From positions 3,224,001-3,288,000 of the forward strand of contig OZ020259.1 in the NCBI GenBank assembly GCA_963971285.1: a stretch of DNA of 64,000 nucleotides, written 5' to 3'. Under the pieces are notes generated by a model. The model was given only the letters and a program-made list of their open reading frames with translations. It was not told the DNA's origin and ran no database searches. A program made the translations under genes and the position numbers. The stretch is from Astropecten irregularis (lineage: Eukaryota > Echinodermata > Asteroidea > Paxillosida > Astropectinidae). Positions 57,169 through 64,000 of the stretch are shown here, piece by piece. Each line of letters opens with the position of its first letter. Position 1 is the first letter of the stretch.

Positions 57169-58568
57169 TTAATCTCTTGAATGTCATACTGTCGTGAACA
57201 CCCCATGGCTAGTCGTTCACCTGATTAGAGGGCGCGCTATACGGACGCCATGTTTGAGGAACAAGTAGCATTACTAATGTCAAAAATGAAACCGAAAGTT
57301 ACTCATTCTTGAGCAGTCGAATACATTAATTACTTTAAACTTATATTTCAATACATACGAATTAAATTTAGTTCATTTCTAATAATCAATTCCCAAATAC
57401 AATTATTAAAATGAAAATTTTGTTCCGACTCAAAGATGGCGTAAGTTCGAAGCGCCCTCACTAGACAAAAGGTCACTAGTGAGATGAAGAAGACCCATCG
57501 TCGAATTATCATGTGTGTAGCGGAGTTATGAGATAGCTGAACTTTTGAGTTGAACTATACGAAGCGTCACTGTCGAACTATGTCAGTCAGCTGCAAGCTA
57601 TGCAAGGGGGAATGGCCTTGGGTTTTCCCTAGGACATGTAAAACGACGATGACGTCGCCGGTTTTTGTGTACAACCACCAACCAACAGAGGGCGCTACGG
57701 CAGGGTACTTAAAGTCTGTGCTAAAAGTAGAAAGATATTATTGCAAAAAAATTTTAATTTATTTCCATCTGCGAACAAAAAAACGGTAAAGGGTAAAATA
57801 CTTTTATCGGATAATTCTCAACTTTACGACAAATGGATGAAAATGTGAAGTCTTAGTCCATGTCCTGTCAAATTTTGTTTAATTTTTAGAGGTCACCCCG
57901 CCCGATGACGAAAGTTTGTAAAAATAATAATAACCCCCCCTCCCCCAAATAAGAATCAAATTAGATGCCTGTTTTGGCAAAACCAACACGAGGGCAGTTT
58001 GAAAAAAGGTTTATAATTATTTAAAGAAACACATCACAACATGATGACTATACAAACACTACTCGCATACGTTTCATTCATATTTTATTTTCTTCATTTC
58101 GATAAAGAGTAAAATGGCATCTAATTGACGGACTAGATTTTTACCTATAAAATAGGCAGAGATAATACGAAGCCCGTAGAAGTTTAAGAGGTAAGAGGTA
58201 TAGCATGTTAGGTACAGGAACCGGCAACAGAAAATAATATAGAATCAAGAGAAAGGTGAAGAAAAGCAAGCATCAAAGAAGATTTATAGACAAAGAATAA
58301 GGTCAATGATGACAATGAAGATGATACTTAATTATAAAAGTAATTCGTCATTATCATTAAGTTAATTCAAAGCAGCATCAAAAATAAAATGAGAGAAAAA
58401 TTCAAAACGAACAAGATTTTTTGTTTCGTTTTGCTTTGTGTTTTGTGTTTTGTATCGTTACTTTATGAAGCTAAAGTAACGATGTAAAAAAGGCAAATTT
58501 TATGGTTGTAAAAAAAGATTGGGATCATCGCAATTCGCAAAAAAGAATGCAACCGAGATAAAATATTT
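57169..58568. other. No gene; contains CTCF-like AGAGGGCGC motifs
   Basis: TAGAGGGCGC at 57226-57235 and CCAACAGAGGGCGC at 57682-57695 resemble the CTCF core (the latter 13 of 14 positions). From about 57950 onward the sequence becomes A-rich with no exon-like features. Confidence 0.4.
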
Positions 58569-58629
58569 CGGGAATCTTTAAAATCAATAAATGATCATTG
58601 GAATCAACAAATGATTTTAAAGATTCCCG
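58569..58629. repeat. 18-bp perfect inverted repeat
   Basis: CGGGAATCTTTAAAATCA at 58569-58586 is repeated in reverse complement at 58612-58629, with a 25-bp loop. It could be a short MITE or a stable hairpin. No terminator or RNA function can be assigned. Confidence 0.85.
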
Positions 58630-58720
58630 GAAACAATTATAAAAATTTAGGTTGATAAAGATTATTGAGAAAAAGTATAATGAGCAAAGAAAAGATCCCC
58701 ATATCAATCCACACGATCAG

Positions 58721-58870
58721 TGGTCGACTTCACCAAACACTAAGATTAATCCTAACTATGAGTTATCAATATCACCATGGTGATTTGTCTTTTGTTACCT
58801 CACACTTTGTTTAGTGATTAAGATTGATAAACTATTTAAGATTGACCTTCGTGCATGGTGAAATCAACCA
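58721..58870. mobile_element. Diverged hairpin element, GGTCGATTTCACCAAA family
   Basis: TGGTCGACTTCACCAAACAC at the left and GTGCATGGTGAAATCAACCA at the right are inverted. AAGATTAATCCTAACTATGA resembles the interior of related copies only weakly. Confidence 0.6.
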
Positions 58871-61430
58871 GTGATCTGTGTATTAAAAAAGAAATCACTT
58901 TCTATGGTGAAAATAACCTTTATCATCAAATGAATTGTTAAAAATGAGTGTCAAATCTTTCCATAAGTCGAATGTTTTTTTTTCAAGAGTATGTTCCCCT
59001 TTTGTTCGACTCTTGTGTCAAAAGTAATCCATTTAGAAAAGGACGACCCGGTTAGTGTTTAGAGAACAACAAGAAAACTAAAGAAAAGAAATGTCATGAT
59101 TTTGAAAAATAAACAAAAGCATACAAACATAGAAATAATACAACGAAATTTGCAAATGAAAACAATTGCAAAAAAGAAGACCAAAGAAAACAAATGAAAT
59201 GATATCATAAATGAATAAATACATACATACATATAGAAACTAATAATTATATCCCAAAAAAATGAACATGAATATTAAAATGAAAAAAAAATATCGAAAT
59301 GAAAAAGAAGCACGTTAAAATTACACAGGAAAAACATTCCACGTAAAGATTACACAGGAAAACAACAAAATAGGAAACACAGAAATTGCAAGAAGAATAT
59401 TTCCATGGAAAATTCAAAGTACGAGTTTTGTACCCTTTGTATGGATTTTCTTTTTTGAAAAGCACAAAAGATGTTTGCCATTTCTGACCTTGTCAACATC
59501 ATAGCATTTTCAAAAAATAATGAAAATAAAGAAATGAAAAATAAGATAAGGATAAGAATTCAGAAGAGAAAGATAGAGTATGGTATTTCACTGAATTTTG
59601 GTTGAGTAACAAGTGAAACGAACATGGAATTGCTTTGACTATAGGAAGTCAATTATGTATCACAATTCGGTTTTGGTTTTGTTTGGTTTGGTTTTAGTTT
59701 TTGACAAACTAGGCCAATATTGGAAGTGTGGGCCTAATTGTTAAAAACAATCTTCCTTTGTTAAAGAACCCAGAAAAAATTACTAGTTTGCAATTCCATA
59801 GAATTTACAATTAGGATTGTGTTTTGTGTGTGTGGTGTGTGGTGTGTGTGTGTTTTTGTTGTTTGTTTGTTTTGTCATTTTTTGTTTGATTTGTCAATGT
59901 AGTTGTTCCAATTGTTGTCATCGTGTTGTTGTTTCTATTTTCGTTTAAAGAAGATCTTGGATAATGAGTTATATGCAGAATAAAAATCATTTGACTAAGA
60001 TAGAGGCAGAGTATATGTGAAGGATAATACTGTCACTTTAAGTATGAGATGAGCAAAATATTAATGTCACGATTGTGTCTTAGTGTCTTCAGAAAATTGA
60101 AAGCATCGACCTTCATCTTCGGCTATGGCTCGATTTCGTAGACATACCATCAAGTAACAGGCATCAAGAAGTTTTGGCTAGGGCCTGAATGTAGAATGAT
60201 AATTATTCTGTTATAAACAGGAAATGAAGCTTCAGCCTTAGCCTGATTTTTGGAGACGAAGCCAGAGCCAGAGACGAAGCCAAAGTTTCGATAAGGCCGA
60301 TCTTTGTATCCATACAAAATCACCGTTGAGCGTGATTTTCACTCCACCTTTCCGGGCCTGATTGTCGTGTAGCGCCCGTAGCTGTCTTACTGGCATCGCT
60401 CTCGAGGTCCGTGATGTCCCAATGGATGGTCAAAACAACTCTTGGGCTTGAAGAGTACAGAGGCAACAGAACCCGAGGAGGCTTCAAGATATGGGCTGTT
60501 CGACTTTGTCGCTTTCCTTGGCATCTTGAGTTCGTGGGTAGCTACAGCAAGCCAAGTCATGTTGTCGGAGGTGGAATTATTCGTGTCGGTGCAACAAAAT
60601 AGGCCTGCGGTTAACAAAGAGAGTAAAAGTTGTGTGATAATCTTAATCTGTGATTAGAATAAGAATTGCAACTGGTCATCCCTTTTTGATGTTTGGTTTA
60701 AGCAGTAATGTTGGCTGTTACTGGCCATGTACAAATCTGCCATGCATGTTTCTTGTGTGCATCCACTAAACGTAACTTTCCATAATAGTTAATATGGAAA
60801 TTTAAAGTGGACATAATTAAGTTATGTCGCAACTCTCTGTTCCCATCCCCAGGCCAACAGTCTTCAGCCATTGGATTGCATGACACGACAAAACAAAATT
60901 ACCGAACCCCTTTGCATACAATAACAGCTTTTCGAGGCAAAAAATATTCGCTGTTTGTCATAATTATTTCCAAGGTCAATGCTTGACTGAGAATTTCTTT
61001 CACTTTCGATTCGCGATCATTGCTTAAGGGTATTGAACTCACTGAATTTAGGCGATAGAGGGCGCTCGCACTGCAAAAATACTATTTTTTTGGTAATACG
61101 GTGGAGATGGATTTTACAGTGCAGCTGTAATCATACCTGATGTGCTAACCTGCAGTTTATGATGATGTTGATGGATAAGAGTCCTTTCACCAAGGGCGCC
61201 ACCTTGGGTCCTCGTTGATGTGTGTCTTGTTTCTACTCGTCCATCACAGTACAGTCGGGTACTAGGCGTGGTGTCGTGGGATGGAGGCATTGTCGGTTGC
61301 AGCCCTTCACGTCGGTGTTTGGAGTGGAGTGCACATCCCGAAGAAGCGGCTCACCTCACGAGGACCATGGGAGAGTGTCGAACCTTGGTCTTGGAAGCTT
61401 GAGCTGCTCTCACGGCATGGCAAGTAGGGC
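58871..61430. other. No gene; A-rich tract then 3' flank of the kinase gene
   Basis: 58880-59620 is A-rich on the plus strand. (GTGT)n/(GTTT)n runs lie at 59820-59880. A diverged inverted-repeat remnant (GGCTATGGCTCG ... CGAAGCCAGAGCCAGAGACG) lies at about 60116-60300. A 71-codon frame at 60442-60657 encodes a hydrophobic stretch (GLFDFVAFLGILSSW) but has no splice support. The kinase 3'UTR lies just below 61431; no clear AATAAA was found. Confidence 0.4.
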
Positions 61431-62369
61431 CTATGCACTGCCTGACCCCAGCGCCGTCAGCTCCTGTATCACCACCGAGAGCGCAGGGCGACTGCTGGGC
61501 CGCGACTTGTAGCAACGTGAGCCGAGATCCTTCAGCTGCTTCTTGAAGTGGCTCTCCTCGGCGATCTGCAACATGAGGAAGCCCAGCGCGTATATGTCGC
61601 CCTGCACGCTGTAGTTCCCGGTCCCGGTGATCACCTCGTAAGGAACGTGGGGGAAGGTCTTCAGGTTCTCCCGCTGCTCGGACTTGGTGAAATTCAACGG
61701 TCCCCTGGGTTCGGTCATCCGGCAGGCCATCCCCATGTCGATGATCTTGGCCCTCCACATGAGGTTGGCCTCCTGCACCAAGAGGATGTTGTTGGGCTTC
61801 AGGTCGCAGTGCAGGTAGTTCTTGGAGTGGATGTGGGCCAGTCCTTTGGCCACGTCGTTGGCGATCCACACCCAGTTGTTCTTGAAGGCCATGTGCTTGT
61901 TGACCCTGAGGGCTCCGGCCACGGTCAGGCTGAGCATGGACTTGGTGTTGCCGACGAATTCCTGGACGATGGCAGGCATTTCCCCGCCTCTGATGGCGCC
62001 GTAGAGCTTGGGGAAGGCCCAGTGGTCTTGGCACATCTGGATGATCTTCATCTCCTTCCAGACTTCCTCCTCCTTGACGTACACCGGGTTGCAGGTCTTG
62101 ACGGCCACCAGGGGTCTGGCAGGGCTTCGCAGTCGCATCAGGCGTACCTCGCCGAAGGATCCCTTGCCGAGGGTGATCGGCCGACCGCTGGTGGTTGGCT
62201 CCTCGAAATCAACCTCCTGATACATCCGGCAGGTCAGCGCCTGCATGACGATGTTGTTGCGGGTGATGGGCACCGTTGCTACCTTGCCTGGTTCTGGGTG
62301 CTGTGGCTTGGAGGGGCGGGGAACTTGCCGCAGTCTGTGACCTTGCTGTTGGTCTGTCGCGGCGTTCCC
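61431..62369 (-). CDS. Protein kinase, non-RD type: terminal kinase-domain exon
   Basis: This exon encodes 312 residues plus a TAG stop and begins in phase 0 after a TTTTTGTTACAG acceptor at 62370. The protein kinase fold is clear: glycine loop GKGSFGEV (62168-62145), VAVK with the ATP lysine, an alpha-C glutamate in EVWKEMKI, catalytic loop HCDLKPNN with Asp at 61805-61803, DMG in place of DFG (61739-61731), PYE in place of APE, GDIYALGF in subdomain IX, and the closing Arg in SRPALSVVIQEL. Catalytic Lys, both Asp and Asn are present, so activity is plausible. The HRD arginine is Cys, making it a non-RD kinase, a class often found in innate immune signalling. It resembles kinases of unknown role expanded in several invertebrates. 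Ser/Thr specificity is suggested by DLKPNN. There is no transmembrane segment in this exon. Confidence 0.92.
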   Translation of the reverse strand, partial: GNAATDQQQGHRLRQVPRPSKPQHPEPGKVATVPITRNNIVMQALTCRMYQEVDFEEPTTSGRPITLGKGSFGEVRLMRLRSPARPLVAVKTCNPVYVKEEEVWKEMKIIQMCQDHWAFPKLYGAIRGGEMPAIVQEFVGNTKSMLSLTVAGALRVNKHMAFKNNWVWIANDVAKGLAHIHSKNYLHCDLKPNNILLVQEANLMWRAKIIDMGMACRMTEPRGPLNFTKSEQRENLKTFPHVPYEVITGTGNYSVQGDIYALGFLMLQIAEESHFKKQLKDLGSRCYKSRPSSRPALSVVIQELTALGSGSA

Positions 62370-63044
62370 CTGTAACAAAAATATCATAGAAGGTTCGATA
62401 TGTATGCTCGCCCAAGGCCCGGAGCTGAGACAAGTGCCGCGAAAGGTTTGCTCCCACAAGGACCGAGCGGAGATCTGTACGCGAATGAGGACTGCTTGGC
62501 ATGGAGTACATCTCGCCGTTTACTCCCGACCAACGTTTCTCCAATTTTGTAGATATCTTTCAAAGATTTAGTTGTTCAACAATGCAGATGTAATCTTTTA
62601 TCTTTATCTTTTCATCTTTGAGCTTTGGAGAACCGAACATGGTCATAGTTTATCCAGTAGTGGCTTGTGAAGTATTTGACGTTCTGCAATCTGTCACCGT
62701 AAAGCCACGCGAATTATGTTGTAGGTCGACCAAATGTTTTAATGTTAGCTTACAGTAAGTTTGAACAAGTTTGTCAGCGTTTCAATATGGCAACTGGCGA
62801 TATCTTCTCACTATCAAACAATTCTGGAGGTCTGGATGTTCAAGACAAAAGCTTTTGATAAAATGTTGATGATATTATGTCATTGTCCTTTATAGACATG
62901 ATGAAAGGATTCGACGAGGATTGAATGCCATTAATCGAAGTCCATGGTTTTCACTTTTGAACAGCTGCATTGGCAAGTGATATCCTGTATTTAGCGTGAT
63001 TCTGAGTATTCCAGCTAAAAATTCATCTTGTCTTGACATTATAC
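62370..63044 (-). other. Kinase gene intron
   Basis: A GT-AG intron of 675 bp between the donor ACAAAG|GTATAA and the kinase-exon acceptor. No other feature was seen. Minus-strand frames read through the acceptor are artefacts. Confidence 0.75.
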
Positions 63045-63260
63045 CTTTGTGGCAAGCTGGGTCGTCGGGCTCGCCATTGGTTTTGGAGGAACCGGTAACG
63101 GTCGGAGAGTGTCCTGGGTCGGATTATTCTCGCACTGCCGGGGCCCACGCTGGTCCTTTGGTGGGAAGAAATGTGGCATTTGCTCGGTAGCTGGTTTGAC
63201 TGTCACCACAGCCCCTGGTCTCGGGCAGACATCTTTCTCGGAAGCTGGTGCTTTCTGAGT
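63045..63260 (-). CDS. Kinase gene, linker exon copy B (72 codons)
   Basis: The acceptor GGCTTCCTCAG ends at 63261 and the donor ACAAAG|GTATAA begins at 63044. The 216-bp exon is symmetric (phase 0 at both ends) and splices in frame to the kinase exon. The peptide is Pro/Lys/Thr-rich, starting TQKAPASEKDVCPRPG and containing VTVKPATEQMP, KDQRGPRQCE and RPLPVPPKP. It is predicted to be disordered, with PxxP motifs that could bind SH3 domains. It is a duplicate of the exon at 63534-63743. Confidence 0.7.
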
Positions 63261-63533
63261 CTGAGGAAGCCGAAGCGATGATAATCAGGAGAATCTCTTA
63301 AAAGTTCTTAAGGGTACAGAATCTCTTTATTTATTGCATTATTGTGGACTATAGTTGCACCTTGCTCCATAATGAGTATGAGTTACTCTTCTTTACGATA
63401 TCGTATTGGTGACTCGATGGTTGTTGCGATTGTACTTGATCACAGTTCTATTTCATGTTGCTTTAATGGTGAACGACACCCTGCGACTGTTTTGGTCACA
63501 ATTTAAGGTAAAGTCCTATAGGATTAGATGTAC

Positions 63534-63743
63534 CTTTGCAACATGTGTCTGCGGGTTGACCAGCGATCTTGGAGGCATCGGTAACGGTCGCGGAGTGTAC
63601 CGGGCGGTCTTCTCAACCTGCCGGGGCCCACGAGTCTCTTTTCGTGGGGAAGATTTCGGCAGTCGCTCGGTGGCTGGTTTGACCGTCGTGGTCACTCCAG
63701 GTTTCGAGAAGGCATTCTTCTCAGAAGCTGGAGCTTTCGAGGT
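63534..63743 (-). CDS. Kinase gene, linker exon copy A (70 codons)
   Basis: The acceptor CGCTCCTCCAG ends at 63744 and the donor GCAAAG|GTACAT begins at 63533. The 210-bp exon has phase 0 at both ends and aligns along its whole length with copy B: TSKAPASEKNAFSKPG, TTVKPATERLP, KETRGPRQVE and RPLPMPPRS. The two can be joined in series or skipped without a frameshift. Upstream exons, including the start codon, lie beyond 64000. Confidence 0.68.
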
Positions 63744-64000
63744 CTGGAGGAGCGATGACAATCAGGAAACCTTCATTAGCGATTGATCGGTTTAATTCGT
63801 TGCATTGTTTGGAGCTGCATACACACAAGACTTATCTGTAGATAACTTGTATTTCGGTTTGAGGAAACTGACTGCTTCTCTAAGCATTGACCCATAATAG
63901 GGCAATGTAGACCTCGCCTGGAGTAAGTTGAAAGCAACTCTATAGTTGATGTGCATGTCAAGTAAGTCATAACATCTTGCTCCATAGTGTCATCACTAAG
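63744..64000 (-). other. Kinase gene intron continuing past the window
   Basis: Sequence upstream of linker exon A. TTGCTCCATA at about 63975 matches TTGCTCCATA near 63363, between the two linker exons. The duplicated unit may therefore continue to the right, with further exon copies outside the window. Confidence 0.45.

Noticed and set aside
60442-60657. Possible exon with a hydrophobic GLFDFVAFLGILSSW stretch
   Set aside because: The opposite strand is also open, no consensus splice sites frame it, and no homologue is recognised.
61351-62034. 227-codon minus-strand frame
   Set aside because: It is an out-of-phase shadow of the kinase exon, with low-complexity Arg/Gly/Pro composition.
61548-62375. 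275-codon plus-strand open frame
   Set aside because: It is antisense to the kinase-domain exon. The minus-strand frame has all kinase motifs and a proper acceptor.
62371-62459. N-terminal extension of the kinase frame beginning at 62459
   Set aside because: A consensus acceptor at 62370 shows that this part is intron. The upstream linker exon joins in phase 0.

Overview
The window is animal nuclear DNA: genes are split by GT-AG introns, coding density is very low, and short transposon remnants are everywhere. A Schnurri/HIVEP gene in its invertebrate form, a lineage-type non-RD kinase, many TTAA-flanked MITEs, and introns full of the self-complementary hexamer TACATG together suggest a marine invertebrate deuterostome. 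An echinoderm, perhaps a starfish, is my best guess; this rests on general resemblance and was not tested by any search.

Three genes can be supported. (1) Plus strand, 11.1-12.3 kb: the terminal coding exon of an unrecognised coiled-coil protein (275 codons), with a clear splice acceptor, a short upstream ORF, and a poly(A) signal lying directly against a MITE. (2) Minus strand, 33.3-55.8 kb: a complete Schnurri/HIVEP zinc-finger transcription factor. I assembled it from three exons whose phases match exactly (40 + 63 + 8360 coding nt = 2820 aa). One giant exon holds all seven C2H2 fingers, in a 2 + 2 + 3 arrangement. (3) Minus strand, 61.4 kb to beyond the right edge: the 3' part of a protein kinase gene, made of a kinase-domain exon preceded by two tandemly duplicated Pro/Lys-rich linker exons.

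The first 33 kb is mostly intergenic. It holds two large minisatellites (an 83-bp unit carrying a telomere-like motif at 9.5-10.2 kb, and a 63-bp GAGTC-rich unit at 15.1-16.3 kb) and more than twenty inverted-repeat elements of at least ten families. The most frequent is a roughly 350-bp element flanked by TTAA, with ten full or partial copies across the window. Introns 1 and 2 of the HIVEP gene (41.7-55.8 kb) are saturated with TACATG/TGTACA sequence and contain nested MITEs. The HIVEP 5' flank has a CCAAT/CRE/GC-box cluster near 56.1 kb. The stretch 57.2-61.4 kb is A-rich and has no recognisable gene.

No rRNA, intact tRNA, CRISPR array, operon or prokaryotic feature was seen. Repeat boundaries were read by eye from inverted ends and may be off by several bases.
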